Source: Balneolales bacterium
GTDB lineage: Bacteria; Bacteroidota; Rhodothermia; Balneolales; Natronogracilivirgulaceae
Length of the DNA: 34,053 nt
Reading direction: 5' to 3'
NCBI GenBank assembly: GCA_007120385.1
Contig: SKNT01000051.1
Span: forward strand, 1-34,053
In this document: positions 24,091 through 31,971 of the stretch, piece after piece
Position numbering within the stretch: position 1 is the stretch's first letter
Layout of the letters: each line of letters opens with the position of its first letter
Translations under genes and position numbers: made by a program
Notes under the pieces: generated by a model
Seen by the model: the letters and a program-made list of their open reading frames with translations, nothing else
Told to the model about the DNA's origin: nothing
Database searches by the model: none

Positions 24091-27036
24091 CTAGAATTTC
24101 CTGCTGTCCCAGATGATTTCGGCCGTATGCTTGCCGCTCCGGCTGGTCCCGTCTGCAATCTGATGGCGGCATGAGAAGCCGTGTGAGCAGATAATGTCAT
24201 CCTCCCGGAGTTCCCGGATCTGAGGAAACAGCGCCAGCTCCCCGATTTTCATGGAGACTTCGTAGTTTTTCTCTTCGTAGCCGAAACTTCCGGCCATGCC
24301 GCAACAGCCTGTTTTAAGTTCCACGGGATCGTAGTTGGCGCGCTGCAGCGATTCCAGAACCGGGGAGGTGCCTACCAGGGCCTTGGTGTAGCAGTGCCCG
24401 TGGACATAGACTTTCTTTTTTGCCCCGCTGAAGCTGTTGTGGAACAGCTCAGGACGCACTTCCGTTGCCAGAAACTCTTCAAAGAGGAAGGAGGCGCCGG
24501 CAACCCTGCGGGCATCGTCCAGCTGCTCTTCTTCGCAAAGGTCCGGGTATTCGTCGCGGAAGGTGAGGATCTCACTGGGCTCCAGTCCGACAAGGCGGTA
24601 GCCCGCATCCACAAGAGCCTTCATGTCCCTGATGTTGCGAATGGCGATTTTCTTTGCCGTATCCAGAATGCCGCGTGAAATCTGTGTGCGACCGCTTTCG
24701 AGCGGACCGATGACCTTGACTTCGCAGTTCAGCGTGCGGAGCACATTCAGGGCCGTCCTGGCAACAGAGGGCTCGTGATAGTCGGTGAACCAGTCGACGA
24801 TGAGGGCGACTTTGGTTTTTTCGGCCGGGACAGCATCACCGAGGCTGCCTTTCAAACCAGCTGTTTCACCTCGAGTGCCTTTATGAGGCAATCCGTTCAT
24901 TTTGCCACCGTTTTTCCGGTACCAGCGCATGAACGTTTGGGATGCAAAATCGGGCAGTTTGCGGTCCGGGTGGATGTTCAGGAGCTGCTGGTAGATTCCC
25001 TTGACCAGCCCGAGTCCGTTCAGGTAGTTGACGATGGGGGCGAACAGGCCGGCAAGCGGATAGACGAGGGCGGCGTTGCCGAAGAAGCGCGATGCCAGTG
25101 GAATGCCGTGTTCGCGGTGCCAGCCGTGCGTGAACTCGGCCTTGAGCTTGGCCATGTCAACGTTGGCGGGACATTCAGACTTGCACGCCTTGCAGCTCAG
25201 GCAGAGACTGAGCGCTTCCTTGATCTCTTCGGAGGTGAAGCCGTCCTGCTGGCGGCTGGAGAACACTTGCCGGAACACGTTGGCGCGGCCGCGGGTGCTG
25301 TCTTTTTCATCGAGGGTGGCCATGTAGGAGGGGCACATGGTGCCGCCGCTTTCAACCTTTTTGCGGCACACGCCGGCGCCGTTGCAGAGCTCGACGGCCG
25401 GTCCGAATCCCTTTTCCGCCCGCCATTTGAAGACCGTATCCACCTCGATCTCCCGGTAGCCGGGGGAATAGCGCAGGTCGGTGTCCATCGGGTCGGGATC
25501 AATGATCTTGCCCCGGTTGAGAATATGGTCCGGATCCCAGACGTGCTTGACCTTGCGGAGCAGCCGCATGACTTCCGGGCCCACCATCTTTTCAATCAGA
25601 TGAGACCGCAGGCGTCCGTCGCCGTGCTCGCCGGAGAGGGAGCCCTTGTATTTTTTCACCAGATCGGCAACCTCCTCGGCGATTGCAGTCATTTTGTCGA
25701 GGCCTTCCTGCGTTTTGATGTCAAGGATCGGGCGCAGGTGCAGTTCGCCGACCGATGCGTGGGCGTAGTAGACGCTTTGCGTGCCGTACTTATCCAGGAT
25801 CTGCTTGAATTCGGCGATGTAGTCGGGCAGGTCTTCCACGCGAACGGCCGTGTCATCCACAAATTCCGGGGAGTTGGAGTCGGCCAGGTGGCCCATGAGC
25901 AGACCGAGCCCGGCTTTCCGCAGGTTCCACACCCGGGTCATTTCCTCGGGTTTCTCCATGAGCGAATGCGCATAGCCCTTCTTTTCGGCGATCAATTTGT
26001 CCATGAGCCGGCGGGCACGTTCCCGAAGCTCGTCCATGTCGTCGCCCTGGAATTCGATGATCAGCAGGGCCATGGGCTCACCTTCCAGGAAGAACCGGTT
26101 GCGGCGGTGCTCGATATTCCCTTTGGTGGCATCGAGGATGAAATTGTCGATCAGCTCGACGGCGGCCGGATCGAATGCGACGGCGTCTACGGTGCTGCGC
26201 AGGGCTTCCTGGAGGGATGCGAACTGGGGGATGAGCAGCAGTTTGTGCTTTTCGACCGGCTCCAGCCGGACCACGGCCTCGCTGATCATGGCCAGGGTTC
26301 CTTCGCTGCCGCTCAGCAGTTCGCAGAGGTTGAAGGGGCGTCCGCCGGGTGTGATCGGGTGCATTTCGCAAAGGCGGTCCAGGGCGTAGCCGGTGTTGCG
26401 GCGTTTGACATCCGGGTGCGGATAGTTTTCCAGGATGAGGTCGCGGTTGTCGGTGAGAAGCTGGAACATTTCGCGGTAGATCCGGCCTTCCAGTGATTCC
26501 AGCCGCATTTTTTCCTGGAGCCCGGTTTCGGTGAGCGGTTTGAAAGTGGCCGAAGACCCGTCGCTCAGCACCACATCCAGCTCCAGGACGTGCTCACGGG
26601 TGGTGCCGTACTTGATGGAGTAGGAGCCGCAGGAGTTGTTGGCAATCATGCCGCCGAGCATGCACCGGTCGGTGGTGGAAGTGTCCGGCCCGAACAGAAG
26701 GCCGTGTTTGCCGGCTTCACGATTGAGCTGGTCGCGGATCACGCCCGGCTGCACGCGGGCAATGCGCTTTGCGGGATCAATATCGACAATTTGATGCATG
26801 AACCGCGAGATGTCGGCGATAATCCCGTCGCCGGTGGTCTGTCCGGCCAGGCTGGTGCCGGCCGCCCGCATGGTGATTGGGAGATTGTCGCGGCGGGCAC
26901 GCTCAATGATCTGGCGGAAATCGTCCTGGTTCTTCGGGAAGGCGACGGCGGCCGGAAGTTCCTGGTACAGGGAAGCGTCGCTGGAGTACAGCTGACGCGT
27001 TAGCGTGTCGTTATAAAAAGACAGACGGGATGACAT
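24091..27036 (-). CDS. FAD-binding and Fe-S dehydrogenase fusion (D-lactate / D-2-hydroxyacid type)
   Basis: A 981-residue peripheral membrane or cytoplasmic flavoprotein of the YdiJ/GlcD-GlcF fusion type. The N-terminal FAD-binding (PCMH) domain has RAAGTSLAGQTTGDGI, GPDTSTTDRCMLGGMIANNSCGSYSIKYGTTREHV. The FAD-oxidase C-terminal half follows. An Fe-S segment then has CNGAGVCRKK with TMCPSYM (near 551) and CLSCKACKSECP (near 612-625). The CCG domain at the C-terminus has HGHCYTKALVG and GCCGMAGSFGYE. Likely substrates are D-lactate, glycolate or D-2-hydroxyglutarate, with electrons passed to a quinone or carrier; the sequence does not settle which. All redox motifs are intact. It is divergent from the sugar porter. 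Confidence 0.9.
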   Translation of the reverse strand: MSSRLSFYNDTLTRQLYSSDASLYQELPAAVAFPKNQDDFRQIIERARRDNLPITMRAAGTSLAGQTTGDGIIADISRFMHQIVDIDPAKRIARVQPGVIRDQLNREAGKHGLLFGPDTSTTDRCMLGGMIANNSCGSYSIKYGTTREHVLELDVVLSDGSSATFKPLTETGLQEKMRLESLEGRIYREMFQLLTDNRDLILENYPHPDVKRRNTGYALDRLCEMHPITPGGRPFNLCELLSGSEGTLAMISEAVVRLEPVEKHKLLLIPQFASLQEALRSTVDAVAFDPAAVELIDNFILDATKGNIEHRRNRFFLEGEPMALLIIEFQGDDMDELRERARRLMDKLIAEKKGYAHSLMEKPEEMTRVWNLRKAGLGLLMGHLADSNSPEFVDDTAVRVEDLPDYIAEFKQILDKYGTQSVYYAHASVGELHLRPILDIKTQEGLDKMTAIAEEVADLVKKYKGSLSGEHGDGRLRSHLIEKMVGPEVMRLLRKVKHVWDPDHILNRGKIIDPDPMDTDLRYSPGYREIEVDTVFKWRAEKGFGPAVELCNGAGVCRKKVESGGTMCPSYMATLDEKDSTRGRANVFRQVFSSRQQDGFTSEEIKEALSLCLSCKACKSECPANVDMAKLKAEFTHGWHREHGIPLASRFFGNAALVYPLAGLFAPIVNYLNGLGLVKGIYQQLLNIHPDRKLPDFASQTFMRWYRKNGGKMNGLPHKGTRGETAGLKGSLGDAVPAEKTKVALIVDWFTDYHEPSVARTALNVLRTLNCEVKVIGPLESGRTQISRGILDTAKKIAIRNIRDMKALVDAGYRLVGLEPSEILTFRDEYPDLCEEEQLDDARRVAGASFLFEEFLATEVRPELFHNSFSGAKKKVYVHGHCYTKALVGTSPVLESLQRANYDPVELKTGCCGMAGSFGYEEKNYEVSMKIGELALFPQIRELREDDIICSHGFSCRHQIADGTSRSGKHTAEIIWDSRKF

Positions 27037-27115
27037 GGATGGTGGAATAGACGGATTCTTGGCTAATAAACAATGTAAAATGGCAACAGCCAGGGTTAAA
27101 TAAAACGCAATACCC

Positions 27116-27138
27116 GCATACCGGAACGGTACGGATGC
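27116..27138. repeat. Inverted repeat, possible operator
   Basis: GCAT-ACCG and CGGT-ACGG-ATGC: an ACCG-GAA-CGGT core flanked by GCAT and ATGC, with a 4-base bulge on one side. It lies between the dehydrogenase and the promoter-like sequence, a suitable place for a regulator site. Confidence 0.35.
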
Positions 27139-27156
27139 TGTCCGCTGGAACGTGAC

Positions 27157-27184
27157 TTGACAAGATAGAAATTCGGGGGATAAT
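27157..27184 (+). promoter_or_regulatory. Sigma70-like promoter of the sugar porter
   Basis: TTGACA at 27157-27162 and GATAAT at 27179-27184 are separated by 16 bases: a perfect -35 and a 5/6 -10. This pattern is not the usual Bacteroidota type, so its activity here is uncertain. The resulting leader would be about 200 bases and include the palindrome and TATATTG motif. Confidence 0.4.
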
Positions 27185-27392
27185 TAGACAGCCGGAATCC
27201 GCGGGCAGGGTGCCTTGGCGGTGTATCTAAAAAACAGAGAAAAATCAAGATTAGGTATGTGCATACTGTTTCTGGTTTTCTATATTGGTTTTCATGAACA
27301 TTGGGCAGTATGCTGAAAAATGACCGGCCATGGGACGGGCAGACCGAATCCTGGCCGGCGACAAAAAGTAACGGGAAAAAAGGTATACAACT

Positions 27393-28820
27393 ATGGCTAA
27401 CAATGACAGCGGCGACAACATGGGCCGCGTAATTTTTCTGTCAGTAATTGCCGCCCTGGGCGGTTTTCTATTCGGATACGACAGCGGTGTGATCAACGGA
27501 ACAGTAGATGCGCTGCAGCAGGCATTTGATTCCGATGCCGTGGGTACCGGATTCAATGTGGCTTCCATGTTGCTTGGCTGCGCCGTGGGTGCTTTTTTCG
27601 CCGGGACGCTGGCCGACAAGTTCGGGCGCAAACCGGTGCTGCTGGTCACAGCCGCCGCCTTCATTATCAGTGCCTGGGGATCGGGTATTGCTGCCAGTTC
27701 GGGCGAATTTGTGACGTTTCGTATTCTTGGCGGACTTGCCGTCGGTGCCGCGAGCATCATCGCTCCGGCGTACATAGGCGAGATTGCCCCTGCACGCTAC
27801 CGCGGCGGACTTATCTCCCTTCAGCAGCTTGCCATTGTAATCGGGCTTTTTTCGTCCTTTGTGAGCAACTACTACATTGCCACTGCGGCAGGGGCATCCA
27901 CAGAGCCGTTCTGGTTCGGCTTCGGCGCCTGGCAGTGGATGTTCTGGATGGAGATCATCCCCGCATCCATCTTTCTCATTGCCCTGATATTCATACCCGA
28001 GTCTCCGCGCTATCTGGTAGCCGCCGGCAAATACGATGCTGCCGAGGATGTCCTGAGCCGGCTTTTCAGGAACATGGACGTCAAAGCCAAGGTTGAAGAT
28101 ATCCGTGTAACGGTGATACGTGAAGAGAAGCCTGGCCTTGGCGATCTTGTGAACAAGCGGCTGAAAAATCTTCATCCCATCGTATGGGCAGGACTTGGCC
28201 TCGCTGCTCTGCAACAGTTTACCGGGATAAATGTCGTTTTCTACTATGGCGCCGTATTGTGGCAGGCTGCCGGATTTACCGAAGCAGACGCGCTGCTGAC
28301 CAATGTTATCAGCGGATCGGTCAATGTGGCGTTCACTTTTCTGGCCATCTATCTGGTGGATAAAGTTGGCCGCAAGCCCTTGCTGATGATCGGTGGTCTC
28401 GGCCAGGCATTCATGCTGGGTGTGCTGGCGCTTGTCTTCGGTTTTGCCGCGGAAGGAGATGCGGGCCGGCTCGAGCTTACCGGAACCGAAGGCGTTGTCG
28501 CCCTGCTGGCTGCCAATGCCTATATCGCATTCTTTGCAACCACTTGGGGTCCGGTCATGTGGGTCATGCTCGGGGAGATGTTCCCGAACAAATTCCGGGG
28601 TGCTGCGCTGGCCGTCTGCGGCATATCGCAGTGGGGATCGAACTTCATCATCACCATGACCTTCCCCATGCTTCTGGCGTCCATCGGACTTGGCTTGTCC
28701 TACGGTATCTATGCTTTCTTTGGCATTGTCGCATTTTTCTTTGTGAAAAAAGTGATCAATGAAACCAAGGGACGGACCCTGGAAGACATGTCCCGCGAAC
28801 ATGATGAAAGCGTGAGGTAG
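27393..28820 (+). CDS. Sugar porter family MFS transporter
   Basis: A 475-residue inner-membrane protein with about 12 transmembrane helices. It carries the sugar porter signatures GGFLFGYDSGVINGT, ADKFGRKPVLL, IGEIAPARYRGGLISLQQLAIVIG, PESPRYLV, LQQFTGINVVFYYG, DKVGRKPLL and ETKGRTLEDM. It therefore imports a hexose or pentose with protons or sodium, like XylE, GlcP or GalP; the sugar is not predictable. An AGG nine bases before the ATG serves as SD. With the ROK kinase at the other end of the window it could feed the same pathway, though they are not adjacent. A 5' region of 356 bp suggests regulated expression. Confidence 0.93.
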   Translation: MANNDSGDNMGRVIFLSVIAALGGFLFGYDSGVINGTVDALQQAFDSDAVGTGFNVASMLLGCAVGAFFAGTLADKFGRKPVLLVTAAAFIISAWGSGIAASSGEFVTFRILGGLAVGAASIIAPAYIGEIAPARYRGGLISLQQLAIVIGLFSSFVSNYYIATAAGASTEPFWFGFGAWQWMFWMEIIPASIFLIALIFIPESPRYLVAAGKYDAAEDVLSRLFRNMDVKAKVEDIRVTVIREEKPGLGDLVNKRLKNLHPIVWAGLGLAALQQFTGINVVFYYGAVLWQAAGFTEADALLTNVISGSVNVAFTFLAIYLVDKVGRKPLLMIGGLGQAFMLGVLALVFGFAAEGDAGRLELTGTEGVVALLAANAYIAFFATTWGPVMWVMLGEMFPNKFRGAALAVCGISQWGSNFIITMTFPMLLASIGLGLSYGIYAFFGIVAFFFVKKVINETKGRTLEDMSREHDESVR

Positions 28821-28860
28821 AAAAAGTACCAGCGATCGATTGCTGGTTGCATCGGTTTGA

Positions 28861-28892
28861 CCGGCAACGGGACAGGCCCGGCCTGTTGCCGG
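28861..28892 (+). terminator. GC-rich hairpin after the sugar porter gene
   Basis: CCGGCA ... TGCCGG encloses ACAGGC-CCG-GCCTGT with a five-base bulge (ACGGG) on the left arm. No T-run follows. It could be a factor-dependent or bidirectional terminator between the convergent porter and WbqC genes. Confidence 0.4.
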
Positions 28893-28954
28893 CGATGTGA
28901 CTGTCACTGACGGAATATCTGTCTGCCGGCGGCGTGCCTGTTGCCGGTGATGTG
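28881..28954. repeat. 19-bp direct repeat in the porter/WbqC gap
   Basis: GCCTGTTGCCGG-x-GATGTG occurs at 28881-28899 and 28936-28954, 18 of 19 bases identical, 55 bp apart. It overlaps the hairpin in the first copy. Possible origins are slippage or a repeated site. Confidence 0.6.
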
Positions 28955-28968
28955 GCGGATGCCGGCTG

Positions 28969-29721
28969 TCAAACGATTTCTCCCGGTCCGCCGGAACTCA
29001 GCTTATCCAGCACTTGCCAGGCATCCGGGCCGTATTCAAAGAGCAGATCCAATATCCCGCAGCCCGGCACGAAACCGGGGAAATGCTGGCGGTATTCAGG
29101 AATATGAAAAACGGGCTGGACGGTGCCGGTGCGGACAGCAATGGGATGAGGCTTTTGATAATGTCGGCTGTGCGGCTCCTGCCAGATTTCCATCCGATCA
29201 TTTTCCGGCAAATAAGGCCAGTCTGCAAATTCACCCATCCCGGACTGCGACATGAGCTCACTGGACCATTCCGGAAAATCAGGCAGCTCAAGATAAAGCC
29301 ACTGCCGCTGCATCAGGTGGCGGACCGCATCCACCAGAAGCCCGCAACCGGAAGTTTTTTCGAGATCGGCGCGAATTTCGGGCTCGTAGAAATCAAACCA
29401 GGGGCTGTTGCGGTAATTGTACTCAAGTGCCTGCAGGTGGTGCCCGAGCCAGGGCCGGCGGTCGTCGATGCGCACCTCGCGTATGGGCTTGCGCCGGTCT
29501 TCGCTTACAAACGGGATGGTAAGCCACTGGTGCCCGTCCGGGGTGCGGATTTTAGTCCGGTGGACCTTGCTTTTGCGGGAAAACGGGTGCAGGTCGTCGA
29601 GGATCACACGGCCGGCGTGGAGCGCCCGTGCGAGCCAGGCCAGATCGGGGGAATAGCCGGGCAGAAGCAGGGCGGTTGCCGGCGCTGCCGGACGGGCATT
29701 GCTGTCTGGTGTCGGTGCCAT
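28969..29721 (-). CDS. WbqC family protein
   Basis: A 250-residue protein of the WbqC-like family. Visible family blocks are LLLPGYSPDLAWLARAL, a basic stretch HRTKIRTPDGHQWLTIPF, ALEYNYRNSPWFDFYEPEI and the C-terminal FHIPEYRQHFPGFVPGCGILDLLFEYGPDA. WbqC proteins were named from O-antigen clusters and are common in Bacteroidota, but their activity is not established; no glycan genes surround this one. The ATG at 29721 is preferred; an in-frame ATG at 29778 adds 19 residues of unconserved-looking sequence. It is divergent from gltX across about 230 bp. Confidence 0.85.
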   Translation of the reverse strand: MAPTPDSNARPAAPATALLLPGYSPDLAWLARALHAGRVILDDLHPFSRKSKVHRTKIRTPDGHQWLTIPFVSEDRRKPIREVRIDDRRPWLGHHLQALEYNYRNSPWFDFYEPEIRADLEKTSGCGLLVDAVRHLMQRQWLYLELPDFPEWSSELMSQSGMGEFADWPYLPENDRMEIWQEPHSRHYQKPHPIAVRTGTVQPVFHIPEYRQHFPGFVPGCGILDLLFEYGPDAWQVLDKLSSGGPGEIV

Positions 29722-29951
29722 GTTTGAGGATCGACGGATTACGCGGTGAGAATTGGGAAGAGAGACGCATCGTGGCATTCAAGCTGAAAATATGACATTT
29801 TTACATGGGCTGGCCAACCGAAAGTGTGCTGGTTTCTGGAAGTGCAATTCATCAAAAACCGTTGTGATCCGACTGGATCCATGCCGCATCTTATCAGAAT
29901 ACCCCTTACCTTTCCGGAAATCAAAAAAAGCAACTGAAGAAAGCAAAGCCA

Positions 29952-31502
29952 ATGAGTTCCAAAGTCCGCGTTCGATTCGCCCCATCCCCTACAGGCCTGC
30001 TTCATATCGGCGGCCTGCGCACTGCCCTGTACAACTATCTTTTTGCGCGTCACCACGGCGGCACTTTTGTGCTTCGCATTGAGGATACGGACCAGGCCCG
30101 GTATGTGGAGGAGGCCGGGCAGGACATCCTGGAGAGCCTGGCCTGGGCGGGACTGCATCCCGACGAGGGGCCGGTTGCCGTCCGGGACGAGCAGGAACAG
30201 GAGTACAAGGGCAACTACGGGCCCTATCACCAGAGCCGGCGCCGGGACCGCTACGCGATGTATGCCAGCCAGCTTGTGGATGCCGGGTACGCCTATTATG
30301 CCTACGACACGGTGGAGGAGATCGAAAGCATGCGCGATCGCCTGCGCACTGCGGAGAACCCCAATCCCAAATACGATGCCCAGACCCGCATGCAGATGCG
30401 CAACAGCCTGACTCTCAGCGAACCGGAGCTGCAGGAGCTGCTCGAGGAAGGGGCGGAATACGTGGTTCGGCTCAAGGTGCCGGCCGGTGAGACCGTGCAG
30501 TTTGAGGACCTGGTGCGCGGACCTGTCTCATTTGAGACCGAAGGGCTCGACGATCAGGTGCTGCTGAAGGGCGACGGCTTGCCCACGTATCATCTGGCCA
30601 ACGTGGTCGATGATCACGGAATGGAGATCACTCACGTGATACGGGGAGAAGAGTGGCTCAGTTCTGCCCCGAAACACATCCTCCTGTACCGGTATCTGGG
30701 ATGGGAACCGCCCGCGATGGCGCATCTGCCGCTGATCATGTCGCCAAGCGGCGGCAAGCTGTCAAAGCGAAAGGCCGAGGAGGAGGGAATTCCGGTCAAC
30801 GTGCGCGATTACCGCCGCGAACGCTATGACCGGGATGCGGTGGTCAACTTCCTGGCGCTGCTGGGATGGAGTCCGGGCGATGACCGCGAACTGCTCACCC
30901 TTGAGGAGATGATCCGCGATTTCTCCGTTGAGCGTGTCGGCAAAAGCGGGGCAATCTTCGACTTCAAAAAGTTGCTCTGGTTCAATGAACAGTACATGCG
31001 CAATCGCAGCGACGCGGAGCTGGCTGCTGAGCTTGAGGAGCTGATTCGTGAGCGGGGGCTTCCCGGCAAGGACTCGCTCACTGAAATGGAGCAGCAGCGG
31101 GCGACGGACACGGACTTCCTGGCCGGTGTGGTCCGGCTGCTCAAGGAGCGCGTTTCTCTTCTGCCGGAATTTCTGGAGGCGGGGGCTTTTTTCTTCGATG
31201 CGCCAGTGGACTTCGATGAAAAATCCGTTAGAAAAGGGTGGAAGGAGGATACCCCGGCACGTGTGTCACTCTATCGGGACCGCATTGCCGGTCTGGAGGA
31301 TGCGGCATTCCGCGCAGACGAACTGAAGCGCATCCTTACGGAGATCGTCGAAGCCGAAGGTGTGGGATTCGGCAAGCTGATGATGCCGCTGCGCGTTGCC
31401 GTCACTGGCGCGGGATCTGGCCCGGACCTGTTTGAAACGCTGGAGCTGCTTGGACGCGACGAGGTGCTGCAACGGCTGGGTACGGCGCTGGAAAAGCTGT
31501 GA
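29952..31502 (+). CDS. gltX: Glutamyl-tRNA synthetase
   Basis: A 516-residue class I aminoacyl-tRNA synthetase that charges tRNA-Glu. It begins VRVRFAPSPTGLLHIGGLRTALYNY with the HIGH-type motif at 18-21. RIEDTDQARYVEEAGQDIL, LPTYHLANVVDDHGMEITHVIRGEEWLSSAPKHILLY and the KMSKS-type loop KLSKR at 269-273 follow. The C-terminal anticodon-binding domain (about 330-516) is present, so the length is complete. It could be discriminating (Glu only) or non-discriminating (also tRNA-Gln), which depends on gatCAB elsewhere in the genome. The gene ends 180 bp before the truncated patatin. Confidence 0.96.
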   Translation: MSSKVRVRFAPSPTGLLHIGGLRTALYNYLFARHHGGTFVLRIEDTDQARYVEEAGQDILESLAWAGLHPDEGPVAVRDEQEQEYKGNYGPYHQSRRRDRYAMYASQLVDAGYAYYAYDTVEEIESMRDRLRTAENPNPKYDAQTRMQMRNSLTLSEPELQELLEEGAEYVVRLKVPAGETVQFEDLVRGPVSFETEGLDDQVLLKGDGLPTYHLANVVDDHGMEITHVIRGEEWLSSAPKHILLYRYLGWEPPAMAHLPLIMSPSGGKLSKRKAEEEGIPVNVRDYRRERYDRDAVVNFLALLGWSPGDDRELLTLEEMIRDFSVERVGKSGAIFDFKKLLWFNEQYMRNRSDAELAAELEELIRERGLPGKDSLTEMEQQRATDTDFLAGVVRLLKERVSLLPEFLEAGAFFFDAPVDFDEKSVRKGWKEDTPARVSLYRDRIAGLEDAAFRADELKRILTEIVEAEGVGFGKLMMPLRVAVTGAGSGPDLFETLELLGRDEVLQRLGTALEKL

Positions 31503-31582
31503 TGTCAGGTTGCAGTTCCGGGTGCTGTTCTTTGTGATATTGCCATAAGACTACAATGCTCATAACGACAATGAGGTTTGTA

Positions 31583-31680
31583 CATGAAATGTCCATGAAA
31601 TTAGCCCGGTCACACAGGAGCATGATTATAATTGTCATGGACATTCTATGTGACCTAATAAATCAAAAGATTATAAACGC
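31583..31680 (+). repeat. Leader element copy B (pairs with 15756-15852)
   Basis: Second copy of the coupled leader, ending exactly at the start codon of the truncated patatin. The inverted repeats are stronger than in copy A: AATGTCCATGA (31588-31598) pairs perfectly with TCATGGACATT (31635-31645), and GGTCACA (31608-31614) with TGTGACC (31649-31655). These two pairings interleave, so they are mutually exclusive or form a pseudoknot. A GAGG (31573-31576) seven bases before the mini-ORF ATG serves as its SD. Confidence 0.8.
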
Positions 31681-31684
31681 ATGA
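31595..31684 (+). CDS. Candidate leader peptide B, 29 residues
   Basis: ATG at 31595 overlaps the TGA of a 4-codon mini-ORF (ATG-AAA-TGT-CCA-TGA, 31584-31598). The frame ends with TGA at 31682-31684, overlapping the patatin-fragment ATG (31681) as ATGA. The peptide shares [14 protein letters not shown] and DLIN with leader A. A 1-nt insertion relative to copy A removes the TAA and extends the frame to the main start codon. This chain of overlapping stops and starts points to coupled translation. Evidence for a conserved peptide is modest. Confidence 0.45.
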   Translation: MKLARSHRSMIIIVMDILCDLINQKIINA

Positions 31685-31926
31685 AATTATTTCGCAAAAA
31701 GGAGAAGAAGACGGGACTGGGGCTGGGGGGCGGTGCGGTGCTCGGTGCGGTCCATTTGGGTGTGCTGAAAGTTCTCAAGGAAAAAAACATCAAAATCGAC
31801 TGCCTCTCCGGTACGAGCATCGGCTCCTTTATTGGGGCGCTTTATGCTTTCGGTGTGGATACTAACCAGATCAGGGACCTGATTGTCAAAGGATACGAAG
31901 AAGCGCAGAAAATGCTGGCAGAATAA
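31681..31926 (+). pseudogene. Truncated patatin-like phospholipase, N-terminal part only
   Basis: An 81-residue frame encoding only the start of a patatin-like acyl hydrolase. It has the oxyanion loop [17 protein letters not shown] and the nucleophile elbow GTSIGS with Ser46. It then stops after [11 protein letters not shown]. The catalytic Asp (D-G-G/A motif) and the rest of the roughly 250-residue domain are missing. No remnant of it appears in the 45 bp before the antiporter. It is probably a decayed gene or deletion product, although a short expressed peptide cannot be excluded because the leader and start are intact. Confidence 0.7.
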
Positions 31927-31971
31927 AACGGACCCGAGCACTCAGCAATAATAACCCGTGCACTTTGCAAG

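Larger units (their letters stand above)
27037..27392. other. Divergent intergenic region of 356 bp
   Basis: No gene seen. It separates the dehydrogenase and sugar porter starts and holds an inverted repeat (27116-27138), a possible sigma70-like promoter (27157-27184), a GTATG/CATAC palindrome (27255-27266) and a TATATTG motif (27281-27287). Confidence 0.6.

Noticed and set aside
24775-26496. A 573-codon open frame antisense to the FAD/Fe-S dehydrogenase.
   Set aside because: The opposite strand has complete FAD and Fe-S motifs. The antisense frame has no recognisable domain and reflects GC-biased codon use. Similar long antisense frames over the aminotransferase (1686-2462), the phosphodiesterase (15832-17082) and the sugar porter (27468-28907) were rejected likewise.
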